From: Longimicrobiales bacterium
GTDB lineage: Bacteria; Gemmatimonadota; Gemmatimonadetes; Longimicrobiales; Gaopeijiaceae
Direction: 5' to 3'
Length of the DNA: 64,000 nt
NCBI GenBank assembly: GCA_958296005.1
Contig: CATQHQ010000001.1
Span: 1 to 64,000 of the forward strand
Shown here: in pieces, positions 57,694 to 64,000 of the stretch
Layout of the letters: every line of letters begins with the position of its first letter
Numbering within the stretch: position 1 is the first letter of the stretch
Made by a program: the position numbers and the translations under genes
Notes under the pieces: generated by a model
Told to the model about the DNA's origin: nothing
Databases searched by the model: none
What the model saw: only the letters and a program-made list of their open reading frames with translations

Positions 57694-58791
57694 ATGGCCT
57701 TGCCCAAGCGCGTCTTCTCCGGCATCCAGCCCACGTCCGTGATGACGATCGGCAACTACTTCGGCGCCGTGAAGAACTGGGTCCGCCTTCAGGACGAGTG
57801 CGACGCGGTCTACTGCGTCGTGGACCTTCACGCCATGACGGTCTCCTACGACCCCCGGGAGCTCCGGCGTTCCACCAAGGAGATGTTCGTGTCGCTGCTG
57901 GCGTGCGGAATCGACCCGGAGCGCGCCACCGTCTTCGTCCAGTCCACGGTGCCCGAGCACGCCGAGCTGAGCTGGGTGCTCGCGACGATGGCGTCCTTGG
58001 GCGACTTGGGACGGATGATCCAGTTCAAGGAGAAGTCGCGCCTGCTGAAGGGGAACCCGGGCGGCGGCTCGGAGGACGCTGGCGACGACGGAACGATTGA
58101 CGACAGAACGTTCGTGTCGTCCGGGCTGCTCTTCTACCCTGTCCTGCAGTCGGCCGACATCCTGGCCTACCGGGCCGACTGCGTGCCCGTGGGCCGCGAC
58201 CAGTCCCAGCACCTGGAGATGAGCCGCGGGCTGGCGCGACGCTTCAACGCTCGCTTCGGGCGGGTCTTCCCCGAGCCGGAGACCCTTCACACGCCGGTTC
58301 CCAAGCTGCTTTCCCCGTCGGACCCGACGAAGAAGATGAGCAAGAGCCTGGGACCCAAGCACTTCATCGGCCTCTTCGAGGAGGAGGACTCGGTGCGTCG
58401 CAAGGTTCGGTCGGCCGTGACCGACTCGGGCGCGCCTCCCGCCGGCGACGAGGCCAGCCCCGGCGTCGAGAACCTGCTGACGATCCTGGCGGCGTGCGGC
58501 TTCGACGAAGACGCGGACCAGATGCGGCGGGACTACTTCGCCGGCACCCTTCGCTACGTCGATCTGAAAGGCCGAACCGCCGACGCGCTGGTGGCCCTCA
58601 CCACCGAGATGCGCGACCGCAGGGCGGACGTGCTGCGGCGCGAGAAGGACTTGGACGGACTGATCCACGCAATGGCTGGGCGGGCCAGGGCGATGGCGGG
58701 AAAGACGTTGGCCCTCGTCAGGGACAAGACGGGGATGTACCCTCCCGGGCGTCGCGGCTGGCCACCCAACCCCAACCCGGAGCTGCCGTAG
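57694..58791 (+). CDS. trpS: Tryptophanyl-tRNA synthetase
   Basis: 365 residues. Class I synthetase: FSGIQPTSVMTIGNYFGA carries the HIGH-equivalent TIGN at residues 18-21; KKMSKSLGP near residue 213 is the KMSKS loop; ADILAYRADCVPVGRDQSQH is the tryptophan/ATP pocket. A small Gly/Asp-rich insert (GNPGGGSEDAGDDG) near residue 113 is unusual. A TAGATT element at 57585-57590 may be the -10 box, with no clear -35. The stop overlaps the aldolase start by one base (TAGTG). Confidence 0.96.
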   Translation: MALPKRVFSGIQPTSVMTIGNYFGAVKNWVRLQDECDAVYCVVDLHAMTVSYDPRELRRSTKEMFVSLLACGIDPERATVFVQSTVPEHAELSWVLATMASLGDLGRMIQFKEKSRLLKGNPGGGSEDAGDDGTIDDRTFVSSGLLFYPVLQSADILAYRADCVPVGRDQSQHLEMSRGLARRFNARFGRVFPEPETLHTPVPKLLSPSDPTKKMSKSLGPKHFIGLFEEEDSVRRKVRSAVTDSGAPPAGDEASPGVENLLTILAACGFDEDADQMRRDYFAGTLRYVDLKGRTADALVALTTEMRDRRADVLRREKDLDGLIHAMAGRARAMAGKTLALVRDKTGMYPPGRRGWPPNPNPELP

Positions 58792-59693
58792 TGAAGATCA
58801 GCGGCGTCATGATCCCCGTCGCCACGCCCTTCGACCCGACCACCGGCGACGTCGACTTGGCCGGCCTGCAAGCCAACGTCGAGAGGTGGTTGCCCACGGG
58901 CGTGCACGGCTTCGTAGTGGGCGGCTCCACGGGCGAAGTCGTCCTCTTGGACGAGGACGAGCTCTGCGCCGCCTGGGAAGCGGTCCGCGACGTTGCGCCC
59001 GACGATCTGCGCCTCGTGGCCGGTACCGGCGCCGAATCGCTGCGCGCCACCCTGCGTCTGTCGCGCAAGGCGGCCGACCTGGGGTACGACGCACTCCTGG
59101 TGCGCCCGCCGGCGTTCTACAAGAGCGCGATGAGCCCGGCGGTCGTGCGGGACCACTACTTGGCGGTGGCGGACGCCGCGTCCGTACCCGTGATCGTCTA
59201 CCAAGTCCCGACTCGCTTCGCGACGCTGGACTTCCCGGCGGGCCTCGTCGGTGAACTCTCGGTCCATGAGAATATCGTCGGGATCAAGGACTCCCGTGGG
59301 AAGCTGGGGCTGGTGGGCGAGCTGCTGACCGTCGTGCAGCCGGGGTTTCAGGTGCTGGTGGGGAGTGGGAGCATCCTCTACGCCGCGCTGGAGGCCGGCG
59401 CCGTCGGCGGCATCCTGGGCGTGGCCAACTTTGCGCCCCGGGAATCTGCGCTGATCCACTCCCGGTTCGTCGCGGGGGACGCGGCAGGGGCAGGGGCCGC
59501 GCAGGAGCTGGTCGCCCCTCTCCACAACAAGGTGGTTGGCGGGATGGGCGTGGCCGGGGTGAAGCACGCCCTCGACTTGCTGGGCTACGTCGGCGGTTCG
59601 CCGCGGCGGCCGCTGCCTGCCCTGCCCGAGAGCCGGCGGGCGGAAGTGGCCGGGCTGCTCGCGGACGCCGGGCTGCCGACATCACCTGCTTGA
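58791..59693 (+). CDS. DapA-family aldolase, resembling 4-hydroxy-2-oxoglutarate aldolase
   Basis: 300 residues from the GTG at 58791. Class I Schiff-base aldolase: catalytic Lys166 in NIVGIKDSRG, Tyr137 in VIVYQVPTRF, and HGFVVGGSTGEVVLLDEDEL near residue 40. Several stretches match the HOGA1/bacterial HOGA branch better than DHDPS: LRLVAGTGAESLRATL, ALLVRPPAFYKSAMS, LGAVGG-like EAGAVGGILGVAN and GYVGGSPRRPL near the end. GGSTGE replaces GTTGE of typical DapA. It could therefore cleave 4-hydroxy-2-oxoglutarate (hydroxyproline breakdown), although a DapA role cannot be ruled out without assays. Confidence 0.78.
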   Translation: MKISGVMIPVATPFDPTTGDVDLAGLQANVERWLPTGVHGFVVGGSTGEVVLLDEDELCAAWEAVRDVAPDDLRLVAGTGAESLRATLRLSRKAADLGYDALLVRPPAFYKSAMSPAVVRDHYLAVADAASVPVIVYQVPTRFATLDFPAGLVGELSVHENIVGIKDSRGKLGLVGELLTVVQPGFQVLVGSGSILYAALEAGAVGGILGVANFAPRESALIHSRFVAGDAAGAGAAQELVAPLHNKVVGGMGVAGVKHALDLLGYVGGSPRRPLPALPESRRAEVAGLLADAGLPTSPA

Positions 59694-59707
59694 GACCGCG
59701 TCGAGCC

Positions 59708-61012
59708 ATGAGCGGGACCAGCCCAGGCAAGTGCACCGTGGTGGTGGGCTGCCAGTGGGGCGACGAGGGCAAGGGCAAGGTCGTGGACGTGCTGGCGGCG
59801 GACGCGGATGTGGTGGCCCGCTATCAGGGAGGCGCCAACGCCGGGCACACCGTCCATGCGGAAGGCCACGAGTTCGTGCTGCACCAGATACCGTCGGGCA
59901 TTCTGCACCCAGGCAAGCGATGCCTGCTGGGCAACGGCGTCGTCGTCGATCTGGGCCAGTTCTTCGCCGAGTACGACAACCTTGCCGAGCGCGGCTTGGA
60001 CCCCCGGGGACGGCTGGGCGTGAGCGCCCGCGCCCATGTGGTCCTGCCGCATCACAAGGTGCTCGACGAGGAGACGGAGCGCGTCGGGGGCCGCAAGATC
60101 GGCACCACGGGGCGGGGGATCGGTCCCGCATACGAGGACAAGGCTGGCCGTCGGGGCGTGCGCGTGGGCGACTTGCTGGACTCGCGGCGCGCGCTGAAGG
60201 CGGTGGCGGCCAGCGTGGAGTGGGCGCGGAGCCGTCTGCGGGTGCTGGGCGCCGACCCCGACCTGGCCCTCCCGGGCGACGCGACCCTTGATCTCGGCGA
60301 CGCCGGCGCGAACCTCGAGCGCCTTGCCGAGGTGGCCACCGACGTAGGAGCCGAGATCGCCGACGCCCTTGCCGCCGGCCGGGAGGTCCTGCTGGAAGGC
60401 GCCCAGGGGACGGCGCTGGATGTGGACCACGGCACCTACCCGTTCGTTACGTCGTCCAGCACGACCGCGGGCGCCGCCGCGGCTGGGGTGGGGATCGGGC
60501 CGACCACCATCAGCGCAGTCACCGGCGTGGTCAAGGCGTACACCACCCGCGTCGGGAACGGCCCCCTGCCCACAGCCTTCGACGAGAAGATGGACGCCCG
60601 CGTCCGTCGCCTGGGCGCCGAGTTCGGAGCGACCACCGGCCGGCCCCGACGGTGCGGCTGGTTCGACGCCGTGCTGGCGCGCTACTCGGCTCGGGTCAAC
60701 GGACTCACGGGAATCGCCGTCACCAAGCTGGACGTGCTGGACACGCTCCCCGAGATCGAGGTCGCCACGGCCTACCGGCTGGACGGCGAGTCCAGCAGCG
60801 CCTTTCCCCCCGTCGCAGCCGACTTGGAGCGAGTCGAACCCGTCTACGAGACGCTTCCGGGCTGGCAGTCGCCCACCAGCAACGCACGCCGCAAGACGGA
60901 CCTCCCGCCCAACGCCCGCGCCTACTTGGACCGGATCGAGGAACTGGCCGGCGCCCCCATCCTCATGGTTTCGGTGGGAACCCGCCGCAGCCAAGTGATC
61001 CACTGGGAGTGA
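59708..61012 (+). CDS. purA: Adenylosuccinate synthetase
   Basis: 434 residues from ATG 59708 (MSGTSPGKCTVVVG); a Met 6 codons upstream is less likely. The GTP P-loop QWGDEGKGKVVD with catalytic Asp, GGANAGHTV with catalytic His, GTTGRGIGPAYEDK and VTKLDVLDT are all present. It makes adenylosuccinate from IMP and aspartate in purine synthesis. The C-terminal GTRRSQVIHW is complete. A promoter-like sequence for ffh lies between its stop and the next gene. Confidence 0.97.
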   Translation: MSGTSPGKCTVVVGCQWGDEGKGKVVDVLAADADVVARYQGGANAGHTVHAEGHEFVLHQIPSGILHPGKRCLLGNGVVVDLGQFFAEYDNLAERGLDPRGRLGVSARAHVVLPHHKVLDEETERVGGRKIGTTGRGIGPAYEDKAGRRGVRVGDLLDSRRALKAVAASVEWARSRLRVLGADPDLALPGDATLDLGDAGANLERLAEVATDVGAEIADALAAGREVLLEGAQGTALDVDHGTYPFVTSSSTTAGAAAAGVGIGPTTISAVTGVVKAYTTRVGNGPLPTAFDEKMDARVRRLGAEFGATTGRPRRCGWFDAVLARYSARVNGLTGIAVTKLDVLDTLPEIEVATAYRLDGESSSAFPPVAADLERVEPVYETLPGWQSPTSNARRKTDLPPNARAYLDRIEELAGAPILMVSVGTRRSQVIHWE

Positions 61013-61047
61013 AGGAGGCTGACCCGGCTACGGCGGGGCGGACCACC

Positions 61048-61077
61048 TTGAGCCCTGCCCTGGCCGAGGCTTATCTT
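61048..61077 (+). promoter_or_regulatory. Putative sigma70-type promoter of the ffh-rpsP-rimM-trmD operon
   Basis: TTGAGC at 61048-61053 and TATCTT at 61072-61077, with an 18-base spacer. The ffh ATG begins 6 bases after the -10 element, so transcription would start at or next to the A of the ATG: a leaderless mRNA. No Shine-Dalgarno sequence is visible before ffh, which fits. Confidence 0.45.
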
Positions 61078-61082
61078 GTCGG

Positions 61083-62390
61083 ATGTTCGAGGACCTAAGC
61101 AACAATCTGGACGCGGTTCTACGGCGCTTTCGGCAACGGGGCGTCCTGACCGAACCCATGATCCGGGAGGGGCTGCGCGAAGTGCGCCGCGTCCTTCTCG
61201 AAGCCGACGTCAATTTCAAGGTGACGCGGCAGTTCCTGGTCCGAGTCCAGGAAAGGGCGCTGGGCGAAAGGGTCGTCAAGTCGGTTTCGCCGGGCCAGCA
61301 GGTCGTCAAGATCGTCCACGACGAGCTGGCGGCCCTCATGGGAGGCGACGGCGAGACGGGCCTTCAGTGGTCCTCGGCGCCCCCCACGGTGCTCATGATG
61401 GTGGGCCTGCAAGGGTCGGGAAAGACCTCGACGGCGGCCAAGCTGGCCAAGCGTCTGGCCCGCCCAGGCAAGGGCGTCTTGCTGGCCGCCTGCGACCTGT
61501 ACCGTCCCGCCGCAGTGGACCAGCTCCGCGTGCTGGGCAAGCGGGCGGGCGTTCCCGTCTGCTACGAGGACGGGGCCACGGACCCCCTCGCCGTCGCCAA
61601 GGCCGCCCACCGTCGGGCTCGACGGGAGAAGGCTTCGGCCCTGATCGTGGACACCGCCGGCCGGCTTCAGATCGACGAGCCGATGATGGCCGAGCTGGAG
61701 CGGCTCAAGGCGGTGCTGAAGCCCCGGGAGATCCTCCTGGTGGCCGACGCGATGACGGGGCAGGAAGCGGTGCGCATCGCCCAGGGCTTCGACGAGGCGC
61801 TGGACGTGACCGGCTTCGTTCTCACCAAGATGGACGGCGACGCCCGGGGCGGCGCGGCGCTCTCGATTCGCGGCGTGACCGGCAAGCCCCTCAAGTTCGT
61901 GGGCACGGGAGAGGGGCTGGACGCGCTGGAGGCGGTGGACCCGGACCGCATGGCCGGCCGCATCCTCCAGATGGGCGACGTGGTCGGCTTGGTCGAGCGC
62001 GCGTCGGCGACGGTGGACGCCGAGGAAACGACGCGCCTGCAGAAGAAGCTGACGGGGCGCGGGCGCTTCACCTTGGAAGACTTTCTGTCGGCGATGCGCC
62101 AAGTTCAGAAGATGGGACCCCTCGACCAGTTGATGAAGCTCGTGCCCGGCGCACCCCGCGCCCTCCCGGCGGGAGCGATCGACCCGAAGAAGATGAAGCA
62201 CATCGAAGCGATTATCTTGTCGATGACGCCAGATGAGCGTCGGACGCCCAAGATCCTCGACGGCTCCCGCCGGAAGCGGATCGCTCGCGGCAGCGGCCGG
62301 CCTGTGTCGGAAGTGAACCGGCTGATGAAGCGGTTCGCCGAGATGGAAAAGACGATGAAGCGCATGAAGGCGTTCATCCCCAGCATGTAA
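61083..62390 (+). CDS. ffh: Signal recognition particle protein Ffh
   Basis: 435 residues. N domain (MFEDLSNNLDAVLRRFRQRG), then the SRP GTPase with G1 GLQGSGKTSTAAKLA near residue 107, DLYRPAAVDQLRV, DTAGRLQIDE, TKMDGDARGG and a GTGEGLDALE closing loop. The M domain has Met-rich helices (SAMRQVQKMGPL, MKRFAEMEKTMKRMK) and the SRP RNA-binding GSGRPVSEVNRLMKRF. It targets nascent membrane proteins to FtsY/SecYEG. It probably has a leaderless promoter. rpsP follows after 20 bases. Confidence 0.97.
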   Translation: MFEDLSNNLDAVLRRFRQRGVLTEPMIREGLREVRRVLLEADVNFKVTRQFLVRVQERALGERVVKSVSPGQQVVKIVHDELAALMGGDGETGLQWSSAPPTVLMMVGLQGSGKTSTAAKLAKRLARPGKGVLLAACDLYRPAAVDQLRVLGKRAGVPVCYEDGATDPLAVAKAAHRRARREKASALIVDTAGRLQIDEPMMAELERLKAVLKPREILLVADAMTGQEAVRIAQGFDEALDVTGFVLTKMDGDARGGAALSIRGVTGKPLKFVGTGEGLDALEAVDPDRMAGRILQMGDVVGLVERASATVDAEETTRLQKKLTGRGRFTLEDFLSAMRQVQKMGPLDQLMKLVPGAPRALPAGAIDPKKMKHIEAIILSMTPDERRTPKILDGSRRKRIARGSGRPVSEVNRLMKRFAEMEKTMKRMKAFIPSM

Positions 62391-62410
62391 CCCCCAGGGA
62401 ACAACGGCAG

Positions 62411-62821
62411 ATGTCAGCAAAGATTCGCCTTCGGCGGATGGGCAAGAAGAAGCAGGCGAAGTACAGAATCGTCGTGGCCGACAGCCGGTCCCCTCGGGAC
62501 GGGCGCTTCGTGGAGAACCTCGGCTTCTACGACCCCATACCCCATCCGGCCCGCCTCTCGGTGGACTTGGAGCGGGTGGACTACTGGTTGGACGAGGGCG
62601 CGCAGGCGTCTCCCACAGTCGCAAGCCTGGTCTCGAAGGCTCGGGCCGGGGGGGACGCGAAGGTGGCCCTGGCGGGAGCTGCGCCGACCAACGGCGACGC
62701 CGAAGCCGACGCGGCCGCGAGCACCGACGAGACGCCCGAGAGCGAGCCCGCCGCCGAGCCCGACGGGTCCAGCGACGACGCATCCACAGTCAAGGACGAG
62801 TCGGCGCCGCCCAGCGAGTGA
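62411..62821 (+). CDS. rpsP: Ribosomal protein bS16 with long acidic C-terminal extension
   Basis: 136 residues. The first ~80 are ordinary bS16 (IRLRRMGKKKQAKYRIVVAD, then FVENLGFYDPIPHP and DYWLDEGAQ). The last ~55 (from about residue 82) are an Ala/Asp/Glu/Ser-rich low-complexity tail ending APPSE, which most bS16 proteins lack. The tail may be disordered on the ribosome surface. The GTG start of rimM overlaps its stop. Same order ffh-rpsP-rimM-trmD as in many bacteria. Confidence 0.95.
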   Translation: MSAKIRLRRMGKKKQAKYRIVVADSRSPRDGRFVENLGFYDPIPHPARLSVDLERVDYWLDEGAQASPTVASLVSKARAGGDAKVALAGAAPTNGDAEADAAASTDETPESEPAAEPDGSSDDASTVKDESAPPSE

Positions 62822-63372
62822 CCTCGGAGGGCGACCCCGGTCGGCAGCCCAGCCATCTGGTCGTCGGCCACCTCAACAAGCCCCACGGAACGAAGGGCGA
62901 GGTATTCGTCTGGCCCTTGACGGATCACCCGGGGAGCCACTTCGCCCCTGGGGTCGTTCATTTGCCGGCGATCGACGAGGCCCGCGAGCCTGCCGACTCC
63001 CTGCCGCCGCTGGAGATCGAGTCGGTTCGTCCCTATCGAAAAGGCTTCCTGGCCAAGTTCGCGGGGGTTGACGATCGGGATGGGGCCGAGCGGCTTCGGG
63101 GCCTCTACCTGCTCCGCCCCTTCGACGCGATCGACCCTCTGGCCGACGACGAAATCTTCTACCACCAGCTGCTAGGCGCCGACGTGACGACGGTGGACGG
63201 CGTTGCCGTGGGGGAAGTGACGGAAGTCTACTCGCTCAAGCCGGCGGACCTGCTCCAAGTGGCGGGACCGAACGGCGAAGCGCTGATCCCCATGGCGCCC
63301 GAGATCGTCGTCGAGATCGACCGAGAGCGGCGGCGGGTCGTGGTCGATCCCCCGGAGGGACTGCTGCCGTGA
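62818..63372 (+). CDS. rimM: Ribosome maturation factor RimM
   Basis: 184 residues from a GTG overlapping the rpsP stop. RimM: VGHLNKPHGTKGEVFVWPLT opens the N-terminal beta-barrel. AERLRGLYLLRPFD leads to the PRC-barrel domain, with FYHQLLGADVTTVDG, GEVTEVYSLKPADLLQV and ALIPMAPEIVVEID. It assists 30S head maturation and binds uS19. The internal spacing is slightly longer than E. coli RimM. trmD overlaps by GTGA. Confidence 0.94.
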   Translation: MTSEGDPGRQPSHLVVGHLNKPHGTKGEVFVWPLTDHPGSHFAPGVVHLPAIDEAREPADSLPPLEIESVRPYRKGFLAKFAGVDDRDGAERLRGLYLLRPFDAIDPLADDEIFYHQLLGADVTTVDGVAVGEVTEVYSLKPADLLQVAGPNGEALIPMAPEIVVEIDRERRRVVVDPPEGLLP

Positions 63373-64000
63373 TCCGGATCAACATCCTTACGATCTTTCC
63401 CGGCTTCTTCGCCGAGCCCCTTTCGCTGAGCATCCTCGGTCGGTCGGCGCGGGCCGGCTTGACCGCCTATCGAGTAGTGGACCTGCGGGAGTACGCCGAG
63501 GACCGCCACAAGACGGTGGACGACGAGCCCTACGGCGGCGGGGCCGGGATGGTGATGAAGCCCGAGCCGTTCTTCGAAGCCGTGGACGACCTGCGGCCCG
63601 AGGGTCCCGTCGTGCTCATGTCGGCCCGGGGACCTCGCTTCCGCCACGGGGACGCGGTTCGGCTGTCGCTGGCGCCCGAGCTCACGATCCTCTGCGGCCA
63701 CTACAAGGATGTGGACCAGCGGGTGGCGGACCACCTGGCCACGGAGGAGCTGTCGCTGGGACCTTTCGTCGTGTCCGGCGGCGAAGTGGCGGCCCTGGCG
63801 GTGACCGACGCGGTGGTGCGGCTGCTCCCAGGGGCGTTGGGCGACCACGAGTCGGCATCGTCGGACTCGTTCTACGACGGGGATGCGCTGTCGGCACCGT
63901 CCTACACTCGCCCGGCCGAGTACCGGGGTTTGCGGGTCCCCGACGTGCTGCGCAGCGGCGACCACCGGCGGATCAAGGAGTGGCGCCAAGCCGAGTCCGG
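63369..64000 (+). CDS. trmD: tRNA (guanine37-N1)-methyltransferase TrmD (3' end missing)
   Basis: The frame is open to the window end; ~210 residues are visible. GTG start overlapping the rimM stop, giving MIRINILTIFPGFF. SPOUT methyltransferase: DDEPYGGGAGMVMKPEPFF, VVLMSARGPRFRHG, TILCGHYKDVDQRV (SAM knot), GPFVVSGGEVAALAVTDAVVRL and SPSYTRPAEYRG-like segment. It methylates G37 of tRNAs to prevent frameshifting. rplS usually follows in this operon, outside the window. Confidence 0.96.
   Translation, partial: MIRINILTIFPGFFAEPLSLSILGRSARAGLTAYRVVDLREYAEDRHKTVDDEPYGGGAGMVMKPEPFFEAVDDLRPEGPVVLMSARGPRFRHGDAVRLSLAPELTILCGHYKDVDQRVADHLATEELSLGPFVVSGGEVAALAVTDAVVRLLPGALGDHESASSDSFYDGDALSAPSYTRPAEYRGLRVPDVLRSGDHRRIKEWRQAES

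Overview
The window looks like a chromosomal segment of a high-GC Gram-negative bacterium. A TamA-like outer-membrane barrel, TamB, a TonB-dependent receptor and lipoproteins point to an outer membrane. The many secreted peptidases and amidohydrolases (M28, M20, S9, COG4324, D-aminoacylase-like, class C serine hydrolase) and tandem FxLYD-type lipoproteins resemble Gemmatimonadota, possibly a host-associated or marine lineage. This placement is an inference from gene content. Coding is dense, many neighbours overlap by ATGA/GTGA, and no stretch over 300 bases lacks a gene. No rRNA, IS element or CRISPR array was seen; there is one tRNA-Lys.

Layout: 1-6.3 kb tamA (5' end missing) and tamB. 6.4-14.2 kb uvrA, an NCS2 permease with an extra cytoplasmic domain, two tandem NIPSNAP proteins, and a YbjN-like/pspA/D-amino-acid aminotransferase operon. 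14.2-25.6 kb is a minus-strand block: TonB-dependent receptor, tkt, leuS, COG4324 aminopeptidase, SPFH protein, M28 peptidase, quinone oxidoreductase. At 25.8 kb lies an M20 peptidase.

27.4-36.7 kb is defence island 1: an Eco57I/PglX-like adenine methyltransferase, an XRE-ImmA/IrrE protein, a PIN-like DUF4411 protein and a PLD-nuclease/SNF2 helicase. 36.7-50.7 kb holds two paralogous lipoproteins, a Fic protein beside an AT-rich patch, an amidohydrolase, a methyltransferase, a SEC-C protein, an alpha/beta hydrolase lipoprotein, tRNA-Lys, a PhoD-like phosphatase, an agmatinase-family enzyme, a D-aminoacylase-like lipoprotein, an S9 peptidase and an MBL-fold hydrolase.

50.7-55.7 kb is candidate defence island 2: a truncated AlbA_2 remnant, a DndC-like PP-loop enzyme, a GHKL/MORC-like ATPase and two unrecognised proteins. 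55.7-64 kb returns to core genes: serine hydrolase, thioesterase, trpS, a DapA/HOGA-family aldolase, purA, ffh, rpsP, rimM and trmD (3' end missing).

The most striking signal is a pair of very long poly-G runs, 22 G at 30602-30623 and 21 G at 52474-52494. These are the only such runs in 64 kb, and each sits inside a key enzyme of one of the two defence islands. The second puts the two halves of the ATPase in different frames. The first lies between the methyltransferase catalytic core and its target-recognition region, next to a local switch of coding frame. They look like phase-variation switches, as known for pglX of the Streptomyces Pgl system, but a sequencing or assembly artefact must be excluded.
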